A stretch of DNA of 64,000 nucleotides from Pelomicrobium methylotrophicum (lineage in GTDB: Bacteria; Pseudomonadota; Gammaproteobacteria; Burkholderiales; UBA6910). The notes beneath the pieces are model-generated. The model was not told the origin of the DNA. It did no database searches and saw only the letters and a program-made list of their open reading frames with translations. Each line of letters starts with the position of its first letter. Position 1 is the first letter of the stretch. The position numbers were made by a program, and so were the translations under genes. Below are positions 9,949 through 19,674 of the stretch, piece by piece. The stretch lies in the NCBI RefSeq assembly GCF_008014345.1, contig NZ_VPFL01000016.1, positions 1 through 64,000 on the forward strand, written 5' to 3'.

Positions 9949-11595
9949 CTAGAAGCGCGCACCTGGGTCGTGGCTCCCGGGGGGCCAGGCGCACCAGCGG
10001 CGCTCCAGCGCGTCGAAAAGTCCTTGGACCAGGAGGGCGAAGGCAGCCGCCGGAATCGCCCCCGCCAGAAGCATGACCCGATCGTTCAGTGCCAGACCGG
10101 CGACAATGCGTTCTCCATAGCCGCCCGCGCCGATGAACGCCGCAATCGTGGCGGTGCCGACGTTGATGACGGCCGAGGTCTTAATGCCTGCCAGAATGGA
10201 CCGGCCGGCAAGAGGGAGCTCGATCAGCCGCAGCCGCAGCGCTTCCGACAGTCCCAGCGCAGCGGCCGCCTGCTTGACCCCCGGCGGCACTTCCTGGAGG
10301 CCGGCGTAGGTATTGCGCACGATGGGCAGCAGTCCGTAGAGCACCAGCGCCACCAGCGCTGGCGCAACACCGATGCGCTGCAGGGCGGCGATGAGGAAGG
10401 CAAGGAGCGCCAGCGCTGGGATGGTCTGGATCACGCCGACCGCCCCGAGCACCACTGCCGCGAAGCGGGGCGCACGGTTGGCGCCGACGCCGAGCGGCAC
10501 CCCGATCGCCACGCTGACCGCGAGGGATGCGAAGACGAGCAGCGCGTGCTCCAGCGTAAGGCGCACCAGGTCTGGCCCTGCCAAGACCTCCAGCAGGCCT
10601 CGACTTCCCGCGGGCGAGGCCGCGGCTGCGCCGTCGAGAAATCCGGCCGCCACCTCGGTGAAGCGCTTGCCCTGCAACTCTGCTTCGGCGTTGAGGCGGA
10701 TCATGGTGGGCTCTGGTATCGTTCCGGCCAGCGACTGTAGCGCCCGCCATGCCTTAGGAAAGCGCTCGGGTAGGTCGAGGCGGTAGACCAGCACCGCCTC
10801 GTAGGCGGGGAAGTAATGGCGGTCGTCTTCCAGCAGCCGGAGTCGATAGCGGGCAAGCTTCGCGTCGGTCGTATAAACGTCGATCACGTCTACTTGGCCC
10901 GTGGCGAGGGCGACGTAGGCCAGCCCGTGATCGATTCCTCGCGGGCTCGGAAACGGCAGCCCATATGCTTCCCTCAATCCCGGCCAGCCATCGCGTCGCC
11001 CCAGGAACTCCTGCGACAGACCCAGACGGAGATCGGCGTGGTGGGAAAGATCGGAAATCCGCCGCAGCCCTCGTTGTTGGGCTACGTCCTCCCGTACCGC
11101 CAAGGCGTAAGTGTTGTTGAAGCCGAGCGGGACCCCCACGCCCAACCCGTATCGGGCAAGCTGGCGGTTTAGCTCCACGAGACTGGAAGAGCGCGGGTTG
11201 CCCAGAATCTCGCGGTCCAGGGTGCCGGTGTATTCAGGGTAGATGTCGATGGCTCCCGATTTGATGGCCTCGAACACGATGGCCGTGTTGCCCAGCCCGC
11301 TCCGGTGAACGGACCTCTCGCCCGCACGCAGGGCTGCCTGGCGAACGATCTCGCCCAGGATATAGGACTCGGTGAAGCGCTTCGAACCGACGACCAGCGT
11401 CTCGGCCACCGCGGGCGTGGGCTCGACGGCAAGCCCTGCCGCCAGAAGCAGGGCCGCCGCTCGCAGCCCGAAGCTTCCCGTCCACCACCGAGCGGGGGGA
11501 GGGCGGTGGACGGTGTGGGGGGCACGAGCCGGGGCACCCGCTTTTGGAGCCGCTCCCGGCAGCCTGCAGGATGTAGTCTGCCCTGGGGGGGCCAA
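9949..11595 (-). CDS. Osmolyte-type ABC transporter, fused substrate-binding and permease protein
   Basis: About 548 residues. After a hydrophobic leader (LRAAALLLAAGLAVEPTPAVA) comes a glycine betaine/choline-type binding domain: VGSKRFTESYILGEI, NTAIVFEAIKSGAIDIYPEYTG and DVIDVYTTDAKL are typical of the OpuBC/YehZ group. A BPD-type permease domain with several membrane segments follows (LGAVGVIQTIPALALLAFL, then the coupling-helix region around AAAALGLSEALRL). Binding protein and permease are thus one chain. No ATPase partner is next to it in this window, so it must be supplied from elsewhere. No ATG fits the N-terminus: I use the TTG at 11595, with a GTG at 11643 as alternative. It is divergent from ccmA. 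Confidence 0.82.
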   Translation of the reverse strand: MAPPGQTTSCRLPGAAPKAGAPARAPHTVHRPPPARWWTGSFGLRAAALLLAAGLAVEPTPAVAETLVVGSKRFTESYILGEIVRQAALRAGERSVHRSGLGNTAIVFEAIKSGAIDIYPEYTGTLDREILGNPRSSSLVELNRQLARYGLGVGVPLGFNNTYALAVREDVAQQRGLRRISDLSHHADLRLGLSQEFLGRRDGWPGLREAYGLPFPSPRGIDHGLAYVALATGQVDVIDVYTTDAKLARYRLRLLEDDRHYFPAYEAVLVYRLDLPERFPKAWRALQSLAGTIPEPTMIRLNAEAELQGKRFTEVAAGFLDGAAAASPAGSRGLLEVLAGPDLVRLTLEHALLVFASLAVSVAIGVPLGVGANRAPRFAAVVLGAVGVIQTIPALALLAFLIAALQRIGVAPALVALVLYGLLPIVRNTYAGLQEVPPGVKQAAAALGLSEALRLRLIELPLAGRSILAGIKTSAVINVGTATIAAFIGAGGYGERIVAGLALNDRVMLLAGAIPAAAFALLVQGLFDALERRWCAWPPGSHDPGARF

Positions 11596-11658
11596 GACCC
11601 AAAGCGCTGGCTTGAATTTTCTGAAAAGCCTTATAATCCGCACTTTTATTTTTTCCCA

Positions 11659-12276
11659 GTGCTGAGCGCAACCCATCTGACCTGCGTCCGCGGCGACCAG
11701 GAGATCTTTCGAGGGGTAAGCTTCGAGCTCGCCCCCGGCAGCCTCCTCCAGGTCGCAGGCCCCAATGGCAGCGGCAAGACGAGCCTGCTTCGCATCCTGT
11801 GCGGGCTCCTCGCGCCCGAATCGGGCGAGGTCCGCTGGGCAGGGGAACCGATCCGGGACTTGGGCGACGAATACTTTTCGAAGCTCCATTATGTGGGGCA
11901 CTTGAACGGCATCAAAGACGAGCTGAGCGCCCTCGAAAACTTGCGGATCTTTGCCGGGCTCTCGGGGGAACCCATCGAGGAAGGACGGGCCGCCGATGCG
12001 TTGCGCCGGATGGGGCTGGGGGGGCGCGAGGACTTTCCAGTGAAGCGGCTGTCCCAAGGACAGAAGCGCCGCGTGGCGCTCGCGCGTCTGGCGATGGCGG
12101 ACCGCCCGCTCTGGATATTGGACGAACCTTTCGCGGCCTTGGACGCGGAAGCCGTCGCCATCGTCCAAGCGCTGGTGGAAGAGCATCTGGAGCGGGGCGG
12201 GCTGGCGGTGCTGACCACGCACCAGGCGGCGGAGATCCGTTGCGCGCAAGCACAACGGCTCCAACTGGCGGGCTGA
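11659..12276 (+). CDS. ccmA: Heme exporter ATP-binding protein CcmA
   Basis: A 205-residue ABC ATPase of the CcmABCD complex, which frees heme-loaded CcmE during cytochrome c maturation. Walker A is GPNGSGKTS, the signature is LSQGQKRR and Walker B ends in LWILDEP. Similarity begins at the GTG at 11659 (VLSATHLTCVRG); the longer open frame upstream is unlikely. It is first of nine closely packed genes. Confidence 0.95.
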   Translation: MLSATHLTCVRGDQEIFRGVSFELAPGSLLQVAGPNGSGKTSLLRILCGLLAPESGEVRWAGEPIRDLGDEYFSKLHYVGHLNGIKDELSALENLRIFAGLSGEPIEEGRAADALRRMGLGGREDFPVKRLSQGQKRRVALARLAMADRPLWILDEPFAALDAEAVAIVQALVEEHLERGGLAVLTTHQAAEIRCAQAQRLQLAG

Positions 12277-12280
12277 TAAA

Positions 12281-12949
12281 ATGCTCTCCGCGCTGCGCTG
12301 GGTGGTGGTGCGGGATCTGACGCTGGCGCTGCGCCAGCGGGCAGACGTGATGACGACGCTATTCTTTTTTGTCATCGTGGTGAGCCTGTTTCCTCTGGGG
12401 GTGGGTCCGGAACTGGACAAACTGCGCCCGCTCACAGCGGGCGTCGTGTGGGTCGCAGCGCTTCTTGCCTCCATGCTCTCGCTGGGACGCCTCTTCGCCC
12501 ACGACTATTCGGACGGGACCCTGGAACAATTGCTGATCGCGCCGCAACCCTTGTCCGTGCTGGTGCTGGGAAAGATTATTGCTCATTGGATCGTCTCCGG
12601 CGTCCCGCTGGTGGTCATGACGCCGTTGCTGGGGCTGCAGTACGATCTGGGCGGCGGGCCGCTCGCGGTGTTGACCCTGTCGCTGCTGCTCGGCACGCCG
12701 GTGCTTTCCGCCATTGGCGCGGTGGGGGCCGCCTTGACCCTGGGATTGCGGGGGGGCGGCGTTCTGGTGGCGTTGCTGGTGCTCCCATTGTATGTGCCGG
12801 TGTTGGTCTTCGGCGCCGGTGCGGTGGATGCGGCGACGGCGGGCCTGGACATCGAGGGGCATCTTTCGTTGCTGGGGGCGTTTCTGCTGGTCTCGCTGGT
12901 GCTTTCGCCGTGGGCCACCGCGCTAGCGTTGCGGATCTCGGTGGAGTGA
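12281..12949 (+). CDS. ccmB: Heme exporter membrane protein CcmB
   Basis: A 222-residue integral membrane protein with about six hydrophobic segments and the conserved FFVIVVSLFPLGVGPE and HDYSDGTLEQLL stretches. It is the membrane partner of CcmA. It starts four bases after the ccmA stop. Length is normal. Confidence 0.95.
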   Translation: MLSALRWVVVRDLTLALRQRADVMTTLFFFVIVVSLFPLGVGPELDKLRPLTAGVVWVAALLASMLSLGRLFAHDYSDGTLEQLLIAPQPLSVLVLGKIIAHWIVSGVPLVVMTPLLGLQYDLGGGPLAVLTLSLLLGTPVLSAIGAVGAALTLGLRGGGVLVALLVLPLYVPVLVFGAGAVDAATAGLDIEGHLSLLGAFLLVSLVLSPWATALALRISVE

Positions 12950-12954
12950 GGGGC

Positions 12955-13704
12955 ATGGGACTGGGAAACGTCAACTGGTTCAAATACGCGTCGCCCGCCA
13001 CGTTCTATTTTCTCGCCGGGCGAATGATCCCCTGGTTCACTGCTGCGGCCGCGGTATTGTTTGCCGTGGGCCTGTACATCGGCTTCTTCGTCGCACCCAC
13101 GGATTTCCAGCAAGGCGAGGCCTACCGGATCATCTTCATCCATGTGCCGGCCGCGTGGATGTCGATGTTCCTCTATGTCGTCATGGCCGGCTATGCTGCC
13201 CTGGGGCTGATCTTCAACACGCGGCTTTCTTTCATGATGGCGCGGGCGATCGCGCCGACCGGGGCGCTGTTCACGTTCATCGCCCTGTGGACTGGGGCCC
13301 TGTGGGGACGGCCCACGTGGGGCACCTACTGGGTATGGGACGCGCGGCTGACCTCCGAGCTGATCCTGTTGTTCCTATATCTCGGCTTCATGGCGCTGCA
13401 GGCGGCGATTGAAGACCCGCGTCGCGGGGACCGCGCCGGGGCGGTGCTGGCCATCGTGGGCGTGGTGAACGTGCCCATCATTTACTACTCGGTGCAATGG
13501 TGGAACACGCTGCACCAGGGGGCCTCGGTGAGCCTGACCGCCGCGCCGAAGATGGCAACCATCATGCTGGTGGGAATGCTTATCATGGCCGTGGCCTGCT
13601 GGATGTATTCCATTGCCGTGATCCTCGCGCGTGTGCGCTGTATCATCCTGGAACGGGAACGGAACGCTGCCTGGGTCGCGCAGCTGAGCGGGGGGCGAGC
13701 ATGA
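12955..13704 (+). CDS. ccmC: Heme transport protein CcmC
   Basis: A 249-residue six-segment membrane protein that loads heme on CcmE. The tryptophan-rich WWD motif is visible as WGTYWVWDARLTSELIL, and the conserved IIFIHVPAAWMSM stretch contains the histidine facing heme. The longer open frame upstream overlaps ccmB and is not used; the ATG at 12955 starts at MGLGNVNWFKYASP. The stop overlaps the ccmD start. Confidence 0.96.
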   Translation: MGLGNVNWFKYASPATFYFLAGRMIPWFTAAAAVLFAVGLYIGFFVAPTDFQQGEAYRIIFIHVPAAWMSMFLYVVMAGYAALGLIFNTRLSFMMARAIAPTGALFTFIALWTGALWGRPTWGTYWVWDARLTSELILLFLYLGFMALQAAIEDPRRGDRAGAVLAIVGVVNVPIIYYSVQWWNTLHQGASVSLTAAPKMATIMLVGMLIMAVACWMYSIAVILARVRCIILERERNAAWVAQLSGGRA

Positions 13705-13895
13705 ACTGGGGGAGCGTGGAAAACTTCCTGGCCATGGGGGGCTACGGCTTCTACGTCTGGGGGGCTTATGCCATTTCCTTGCTCACGCTGCTCGCCGAAA
13801 TCGCCGCTCTGATACGTCGGCGCCGAACTTTGAACCGGCGCATGGGTCTGATTCGCGAGGTGGAATCGATGGGGCAGCATGAAACCTCGGCATAA
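13701..13895 (+). CDS. ccmD: Heme exporter small protein CcmD
   Basis: A 64-residue single-span membrane protein. [20 protein letters not shown] is the membrane segment with the typical GxYxFYVWGSY-like motif, followed by a basic RRRR stretch. It stabilises the CcmABC-CcmE complex in known systems. Its ATG overlaps the ccmC stop by four bases and its end overlaps ccmE. Confidence 0.92.
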   Translation: MNWGSVENFLAMGGYGFYVWGAYAISLLTLLAEIAALIRRRRTLNRRMGLIREVESMGQHETSA

Positions 13896-14334
13896 GCGCA
13901 TGGTGCTGTTGGCGGCCGGCTTCGGCCTCCTTGCGGTCGCAACGGCGTTGGTCCTGAACGCGTTTCGTTCCAACCTGGTGTTCTTCTTCACTCCGTCGCA
14001 AGTGGCCGCGAAGGAAGCCCCGCTAGGAAAGACTTTCCGTATCGGCGGCATGGTGGAAGTGGGGAGCGTCAAACGCGAACCGGACGGCCTGACGGTGCGC
14101 TTCAACGTCACCGATACCGCGAAGACCATCCCGGTCGTGTACAAAGGGATTCTTCCCGACTTGTTCCGGGAAGGCAAAGGCGTGGTGACCCAGGGACGGC
14201 TGGGGGAAGACGGCGTGTTCGTCGCCAGCGAAGTGCTCGCCAAGCACGACGAGAACTACATGCCGCCCGAGGCGGCGCACGCGCTGGAGCAGGCCCGCAA
14301 GGCGCAGCAGACCGTGATCAAGCCCGCCCATTGA
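13879..14334 (+). CDS. ccmE: Cytochrome c-type biogenesis heme chaperone CcmE
   Basis: A 151-residue periplasmic heme chaperone anchored by an N-terminal membrane segment (about residues 8-27) over an OB-fold domain. The heme-binding motif is HDENY, with H123 as the covalent heme ligand and Y127 beside it. It begins inside the last codons of ccmD. Length is typical. Confidence 0.96.
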   Translation: MKPRHKRMVLLAAGFGLLAVATALVLNAFRSNLVFFFTPSQVAAKEAPLGKTFRIGGMVEVGSVKREPDGLTVRFNVTDTAKTIPVVYKGILPDLFREGKGVVTQGRLGEDGVFVASEVLAKHDENYMPPEAAHALEQARKAQQTVIKPAH

Positions 14335-14344
14335 GGATTCGACC

Positions 14345-16354
14345 ATGATTCCAGAGCTCGGCCATTTCGCGCTGATCCTGGCGCTCCTGCTGGCGGTGAT
14401 CCAGGGCACCGTTCCGCTGATCGGCGCGGCGCTCAGCGTGCGCCCTTGGATGGCGGCAGCGCGCCCCCTCGCCCAGGGCCAATTTGTCTTCGTGGCCATC
14501 GCCTTCGGTTGCCTCGCGTGGTCGTTCGTGCACAACGACTTCTCGGTGCTCAACGTGGCCACTAATTCCAACTCCCGCCTGCCTCTCCATTACCGCTTCG
14601 CCGCGACCTGGGGCTCCCACGAAGGGTCGCTGCTGCTGTGGACGCTGATGCTGACCGTGTGGATGGTGGCGGTGACGGTGTTCAGCCGGCGGTTGCCCGA
14701 GGAGATGGTGGCGCGGGTGCTGGGCGTCATGGGGCTGGTGAGCGTGGGGTTCCTCCTGTTCACGCTGCTCACGTCGAACCCGTTCGAGCGTCTGTTCCCC
14801 GCGGCGCCCGAAGGGCGCGACCTCAACCCCCTGCTGCAGGACCCGGGGATGGTGATCCACCCGCCGATGCTGTATATGGGCTACGTGGGGTTTTCGGTCG
14901 CCTTTGCTTTCGCCATCGCAGCCCTCCTGAGCGGGCGCCTGGATGCTTCGTGGGCGCGCTGGTCGCGCCCCTGGACCACGGCGGCCTGGATGTTCCTTAC
15001 CGTGGGCATCATGCTGGGAAGCTGGTGGGCCTATTACGAGCTGGGCTGGGGGGGCTGGTGGTTCTGGGACCCGGTGGAGAATGCCTCCTTCATGCCGTGG
15101 CTCGTGGGAACCGCGTTGATCCATTCCCTGGCGGTCACGGAAAAGCGGGGCAGCTTCAAAAGCTGGACCGTGCTGCTCGCCATCGCCGCGTTTTCACTGA
15201 GCCTGCTGGGCACTTTCCTTGTCCGCTCGGGGGTGCTCACCTCGGTGCACGCCTTTGCCACCGATCCCAGGCGCGGTGTCTTCATTCTCGGCTTTCTCAT
15301 CCTGGTGGTCGGCGGCTCGCTTCTGCTCTACGCGGTGCGCGCACCGCGGGTAGGACTGGGCGGCCGTTTCGGGATCGTATCCCGGGAATCCATGCTGCTC
15401 GGAAACAACGTGCTGCTGGTGGTGGCCTGCGGCACGGTCCTGCTCGGGACCCTGTACCCGCTGATCATGGATGCGCTAGGGCTCGGCAAAATCTCGGTCG
15501 GCCCCCCTTACTTCAACGCCGTGTTTGTGCCGCTCATGGCGCCGCTTGCCTTCCTGATCGGCATTGGCCCGCTGGCGCGCTGGAAGGAAGCTAGCCTTTC
15601 CGAGCTGGCGCGTCGCCTGCGCTGGGCTTTCCTGACCGGTGCTGCCACAGCGGTGGTATTGCCGCTCGCGATGGGGCAGTGGACGCCGCTCATCGCGTTG
15701 GGGGTGCTGCTCGCGTTCTGGATCATGGCCAGCGTGGCGGTGGCGCTATGGGTGCGGCTGCGCGACGCCTCCGGGGATGGAAGCTTATGGGTGCGGCTGA
15801 AGCGCCAGTCCAGGAGCTACTACGGCATGCATCTCGCCCATCTGGGCGTGGCGGTGTTCATCATCGGGGTCACGCTGGTGCAGGGCTATGAGACGGAAAC
15901 CGACGTGCGCATGGATGTGGGCGACACGGTCACCGTCGGAGGCTACCAGTTCCGCTTTGAAGGCACAACCGAGCGGGCGGGCCCCAACTACACGGCGATC
16001 CGGGGAACAGTGACAGTGACCCGCGGTGGCCGCCCCGTGACCACCTTGCATCCCGAGAAGCGCCTCTACCATGCATCGGGTCAGACGATGACCGAGGCGG
16101 CCATCGACACGGGGCTGTTCCGTGACCTTTACGTTTCCCTCGGCGAGCCGCTCTCCGACGGGGCGTGGAATGTGCGGGTATACCACAAGCCCTTCGTCGA
16201 CTGGATCTGGGGAGGGTGCGTGTTGATGGCACTCGGGGGGCTGCTGGCGGTCACCGATCGTCGCTACCGACTGGCCGGTCGCCGTGTGGCGACGGGCGCG
16301 CCGGCAGCCGGGCGCACGGCCGGGGACCCGCTGGCGGAGGGTGCGCGCCCGTGA
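14345..16354 (+). CDS. ccmF: Heme lyase subunit CcmF
   Basis: A 669-residue polytopic membrane protein that, with CcmH/CcmI, transfers heme from CcmE to apocytochrome c. The WWD domain is clear (GWGGWWFWDPVENASFMPWL), with conserved histidines in the flanking segments (SWGSHEGS and HPPMLYMGY). A large periplasmic loop near the C-terminus follows (about residues 505-620), then a last membrane span. The stop overlaps the ccmG start. Confidence 0.97.
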   Translation: MIPELGHFALILALLLAVIQGTVPLIGAALSVRPWMAAARPLAQGQFVFVAIAFGCLAWSFVHNDFSVLNVATNSNSRLPLHYRFAATWGSHEGSLLLWTLMLTVWMVAVTVFSRRLPEEMVARVLGVMGLVSVGFLLFTLLTSNPFERLFPAAPEGRDLNPLLQDPGMVIHPPMLYMGYVGFSVAFAFAIAALLSGRLDASWARWSRPWTTAAWMFLTVGIMLGSWWAYYELGWGGWWFWDPVENASFMPWLVGTALIHSLAVTEKRGSFKSWTVLLAIAAFSLSLLGTFLVRSGVLTSVHAFATDPRRGVFILGFLILVVGGSLLLYAVRAPRVGLGGRFGIVSRESMLLGNNVLLVVACGTVLLGTLYPLIMDALGLGKISVGPPYFNAVFVPLMAPLAFLIGIGPLARWKEASLSELARRLRWAFLTGAATAVVLPLAMGQWTPLIALGVLLAFWIMASVAVALWVRLRDASGDGSLWVRLKRQSRSYYGMHLAHLGVAVFIIGVTLVQGYETETDVRMDVGDTVTVGGYQFRFEGTTERAGPNYTAIRGTVTVTRGGRPVTTLHPEKRLYHASGQTMTEAAIDTGLFRDLYVSLGEPLSDGAWNVRVYHKPFVDWIWGGCVLMALGGLLAVTDRRYRLAGRRVATGAPAAGRTAGDPLAEGARP

Positions 16355-16875
16355 CCCGGTATCTGCTTCCCCTCGGCATCTTCGTGGTCGTGGCGGTGTT
16401 CTTGTTCATCGGGCTGGGACTCAACCCCCGAGAGGTACCCTCGCCCTTGGTGGGAAAGCCTGCCCCCGAAATCGGGTTGGCGCAGCTTCAGGACCCGCAA
16501 AAAATCTTCCGCACGACGGACTTCCAAGGCCAAGTGTGGCTGCTCAACGTGTGGGCTTCCTGGTGCGTGTCCTGCCGGGAAGAGCATCCGCTGCTTTTGG
16601 AGGTGGCGCGTTCGGGCATCGTGCCCATCGTGGGCCTGAATTACAAAGACAGGCGCCAAGAGGCGCTTGCGTGGCTCGAGCGCTACGGCAACCCTTATAC
16701 GCTCAGCGTCATGGACAGCGAAGGCCGCGTGGGCATTGACTACGGCGTCTACGGCGTACCGGAGACCTTCGTGATCGATCGGCACGGTGTGATCCGCTAC
16801 AAGCACATCGGCCCCCTCACCGCGGAGAGTTGGCAGAAGAAAATGCTGCCCCTCATCAAGGAGCTCAAAGGATGA
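16351..16875 (+). CDS. ccmG: Thiol:disulfide interchange protein CcmG/DsbE
   Basis: A 174-residue membrane-anchored thioredoxin-fold protein that reduces the heme-binding cysteines of apocytochrome c. It has an N-terminal span (LLPLGIFVVVAVFLFIGLGL), the active site WCVSC in NVWASWCVSCREEHP and the cis-proline loop YGVPETF. The GTG at 16351 overlaps the ccmF stop. Confidence 0.96.
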   Translation: MTRYLLPLGIFVVVAVFLFIGLGLNPREVPSPLVGKPAPEIGLAQLQDPQKIFRTTDFQGQVWLLNVWASWCVSCREEHPLLLEVARSGIVPIVGLNYKDRRQEALAWLERYGNPYTLSVMDSEGRVGIDYGVYGVPETFVIDRHGVIRYKHIGPLTAESWQKKMLPLIKELKG

Positions 16876-17348
16876 TGCGACGGCCCTGGATGCTCCTCGC
16901 GATCGCCTTGATGGCATTTCCGGTCATGGGCAAGGAGGCGACACCGGTCGCCGAGGATCCTGTCCTGGAAGCGCGGCTTCAGAAGTTGGCGAAAGAGCTT
17001 CGTTGCCTCGTGTGCCAGAATGAGTCCCTGGCCGATTCGAACGCGGATCTCGCCCACGACTTGCGTCGCGAGATGCGGGAAATGATGAAGCAGGGCAAGA
17101 GCAATCGGGAGATCGTGGACTTCCTGGTGGCCCGCTACGGAGACTTCGTGCTCTACCGCCCTCCGCTCAAGCCCACCACGGCTGCCCTCTGGGCGGGACC
17201 GTTCGTGCTGCTCGCCACGGGCGCGGTGGCGCTGGCGATTGTGCTGCGCCGACGCCAGGCGCGGCAGGGCGAACCACCCCTGAATGAAGAAGAGCGACGC
17301 AAGGCCGACGCGCTGCTCCAGGCGGGCGGGGAACGGGACGCGCCATGA
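16872..17348 (+). CDS. ccmH: Cytochrome c-type biogenesis protein CcmH
   Basis: A 158-residue protein with a signal peptide (MLLAIALMAFPVMGKE), a small three-helix domain carrying the redox motif LRCLVCQN, and a C-terminal membrane span (about residues 101-120). It binds or reduces apocytochrome c next to CcmF. I take the ATG at 16872, which overlaps the ccmG stop. Confidence 0.96.
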   Translation: MMRRPWMLLAIALMAFPVMGKEATPVAEDPVLEARLQKLAKELRCLVCQNESLADSNADLAHDLRREMREMMKQGKSNREIVDFLVARYGDFVLYRPPLKPTTAALWAGPFVLLATGAVALAIVLRRRQARQGEPPLNEEERRKADALLQAGGERDAP

Positions 17349-18583
17349 CTCTCTTCCTGGTGGCTTCCGGCACGCTGCTGGCGCTGGCCCTCGCTTTTAT
17401 TCTGGTGCCGCTCATGCGCGGGGCCCGGCGAGGAGCGAGCACCGATCGTTCCGCCGTCAACGTGGCGGTCTACCGGGACCACCTGGCCGAGCTGGACCGC
17501 GACCGGGCAAGTGGCTTGTTGACCGATGCCCAGTACCAGGGGGCGTTGGACGAGCTCAAGCGCCGCATGCTCCAGGACTTGGAGGGCGCAGCATCTGCGG
17601 GCGGGGAGGCGCGGATGGGCTTCGGATTGCGGCTCGCGGTTCCCCTGGCCTTGGCCATCGTCGTTCCGGTGACAGCGGCACTGCTTTACCTCCAGCTCGG
17701 CAGTCCCGAGGCGCTGCGCGTGTCGGCGCCGGAAGGGGGATGGGCGGCCTCTCCTCCCGCAGACGTGGAAACCATGGTGGCGCGCCTGGCGGAGCGGCTC
17801 GAAGAGCATCCCGATGATTCCAAGGGTTGGGCCCTGCTCGGCCGCTCTTATGCCGCCCTTGGACGGTTCGAGCAAGCCACTGCGGCGCTGGAGCGCGCAA
17901 GGACGTTGAGCCCCCGCGACGCCCAGATCCTGGCCGACCTCGCCGACGCCCTGGCCATGACCCAGGGACAGTCTCTCCGGGGACGGCCTACGGAGCTTCT
18001 CCGACAGGCGCTGGAAGCCAACCCCAACCATGCCAAGTCCCTGGCCCTCGCCGGTGCAGCGGCTTTCGAGCGCGGCGACTACGCAGCCGCGGTGCGCCAC
18101 TGGGAGCGGCTGGCGGCCCAGCTCGAGCCTGGCTCCGAGCTTGCCCGGCAGGTGGAGAGCAGCCTTTCCGAGGCCCGGCGCCGGGCCTCGGAGACGGTCG
18201 CCGTCGGCGGAGGCGGCGCTTCGGTCGCAGGCGCGTCCAGCGCCCGGGTGACGGGTGTGGCCACCCTCAGCCCGGCACTGGCGGGACGGGTGGCGCCCGG
18301 CGACACGCTTTTCGTCTACGCCCGTGCCGTCGACGGGCCGCCCATGCCCATCGCCATCCTGCGGGCAAAGGCTTCGGAGCTTCCGCTCACCTTCACGCTG
18401 GACGATAGCATGGGCGTCGTGCCCGGCATTTCGCTTTCCAGTTTTCCGCAGGTGATGGTGGTCGCGCGGGTTTCGAAAACTGGAGACGCCAGGCTCCGAA
18501 GCGGTGATCTCGTGGGCAGCGCAGGACCGGTTCCGCTGGGCGCGCGCGATGTACGGGTGGTCATTGATCAAGTGGCGCCCTAA
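17345..18583 (+). CDS. ccmI: Cytochrome c-type biogenesis protein CcmI
   Basis: A 412-residue apocytochrome chaperone. There are two N-terminal membrane segments (about 1-20 and 97-115) with a cytoplasmic loop of the type YRDHLAELDRDRASGLLTDAQY. TPR repeats (about 150-290; GWALLGRSYAALGRFEQATAALERA) and a C-terminal periplasmic domain (about 300-410) follow. It closes the ccm operon with a four-base overlap to ccmH. Confidence 0.94.
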   Translation: MTLFLVASGTLLALALAFILVPLMRGARRGASTDRSAVNVAVYRDHLAELDRDRASGLLTDAQYQGALDELKRRMLQDLEGAASAGGEARMGFGLRLAVPLALAIVVPVTAALLYLQLGSPEALRVSAPEGGWAASPPADVETMVARLAERLEEHPDDSKGWALLGRSYAALGRFEQATAALERARTLSPRDAQILADLADALAMTQGQSLRGRPTELLRQALEANPNHAKSLALAGAAAFERGDYAAAVRHWERLAAQLEPGSELARQVESSLSEARRRASETVAVGGGGASVAGASSARVTGVATLSPALAGRVAPGDTLFVYARAVDGPPMPIAILRAKASELPLTFTLDDSMGVVPGISLSSFPQVMVVARVSKTGDARLRSGDLVGSAGPVPLGARDVRVVIDQVAP

Positions 18584-18702
18584 GACCGCCGGTCCTGCCC
18601 TGACCGGACAACGCGCCCAGCAGCGGTTCCGGGTTCCTCGTGGGCGCCCTGGGCGCCGCTGAAGCCTCCTCCAGCGCCATCAGGCCGATGGCCCGGCGCA
18701 GC

Positions 18703-19146
18703 TCATTTGACCCGCAACAGCCGCTGGCGCTCCCGCTCCCACTCCCGCTGCCGCTCCGCTTCCCGTTTGTCGTGCTGCTTCTTGCCGCGGGCAAGGCCGA
18801 TTTCCAGCTTGATGCGGCCGTTGCGGTCGTGCATGTCAAGGGGCACCAGCGTGTAGCCCCGCTGCTCCACCTTGCCGATCAGCTTCTTGATCTCCTCGGC
18901 ATGCAGCAGGAGCTTGCGCGTACGGGTGGGGTCTGGTCGGACGTGGGTCGAGATAGTGGGCAGCGCGCTCACGTGGCACCCCACGAGGAACACCTCGCCC
19001 TTCTTCACCACCACATAGGCTTCCTTGAGCTGCACGCGGCCGGCACGGATCGCCTTCACCTCCCATCCCTCCAAAGCGATGCCGGCTTCGTAGCGTTCCT
19101 CAATGAAGTAGTCGTGGAACGCCTTCTTGTTCTGGGCGATGTTCAT
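18703..19146 (-). CDS. smpB: SsrA-binding protein SmpB
   Basis: A 147-residue partner of tmRNA in ribosome rescue. The family signature is seen in [20 protein letters not shown] and [19 protein letters not shown], with a basic C-terminal tail that enters the mRNA channel. Conservation starts at the ATG at 19146; the further upstream codons are not family-like. It is convergent with the ccm operon and divergent from ratA. I see no tmRNA gene in the window. Confidence 0.96.
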   Translation of the reverse strand: MNIAQNKKAFHDYFIEERYEAGIALEGWEVKAIRAGRVQLKEAYVVVKKGEVFLVGCHVSALPTISTHVRPDPTRTRKLLLHAEEIKKLIGKVEQRGYTLVPLDMHDRNGRIKLEIGLARGKKQHDKREAERQREWERERQRLLRVK

Positions 19147-19236
19147 CGAGGTGAGATCGGAGCGAAAATAAGGTATTTTAACAACTTTTGTCTTTTGGCC
19201 CCTTGGCAAGCCCAGGCCGTCGACCACGACTCATCC

Positions 19237-19674
19237 ATGGCCGAAGTCCAGCGTTCCGTCATCGTGCCGTACTCGGCACGGGAGATGTACGAACTCGTCG
19301 ATCGGGTAGAGCTTTATCCCGAATTCATGCCGTGGTGCGGCGGCGCTTCCGAAACGCCCATCGACGGTAACAGAACTCATGCCACGATCGATATTGATTA
19401 CCACCATATCCGCCAGAGCTTTACCACCGAGAACACGAAGCGGCCGCCGGAGTTGATCGAAATGGAACTGAGGCACGGTCCCTTCAAACGGCTCGACGGC
19501 CACTGGCGATTCATTTCCTTGGGCGACAACGCGTGCAAGGTGGAGTTTCGCCTCCATTACGAGTTTTCCCACAAGCTGCTCGAAAAGCTGGTGGGACCGG
19601 TGTTCCATCGGATCGCCCAAAGCTTCGTCGAAGCCTTCACCCGGCGCGCCGAACAGGTCTACGGCAGACGATGA
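19237..19674 (+). CDS. ratA: RatA-type ribosome-association/START-like protein
   Basis: A 145-residue single polyketide-cyclase/START-like domain protein (VIVPYSAREMYELVDRVELYPEFMPWCGGA). E. coli RatA binds the 50S subunit and impedes association; related proteins bind coenzyme Q. It is coupled to rnfH by an ATGA overlap, the usual ratA-rnfH arrangement, and lies next to smpB as in many proteobacteria. A metabolic (CoQ-binding) role is equally possible. Confidence 0.9.
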   Translation: MAEVQRSVIVPYSAREMYELVDRVELYPEFMPWCGGASETPIDGNRTHATIDIDYHHIRQSFTTENTKRPPELIEMELRHGPFKRLDGHWRFISLGDNACKVEFRLHYEFSHKLLEKLVGPVFHRIAQSFVEAFTRRAEQVYGRR

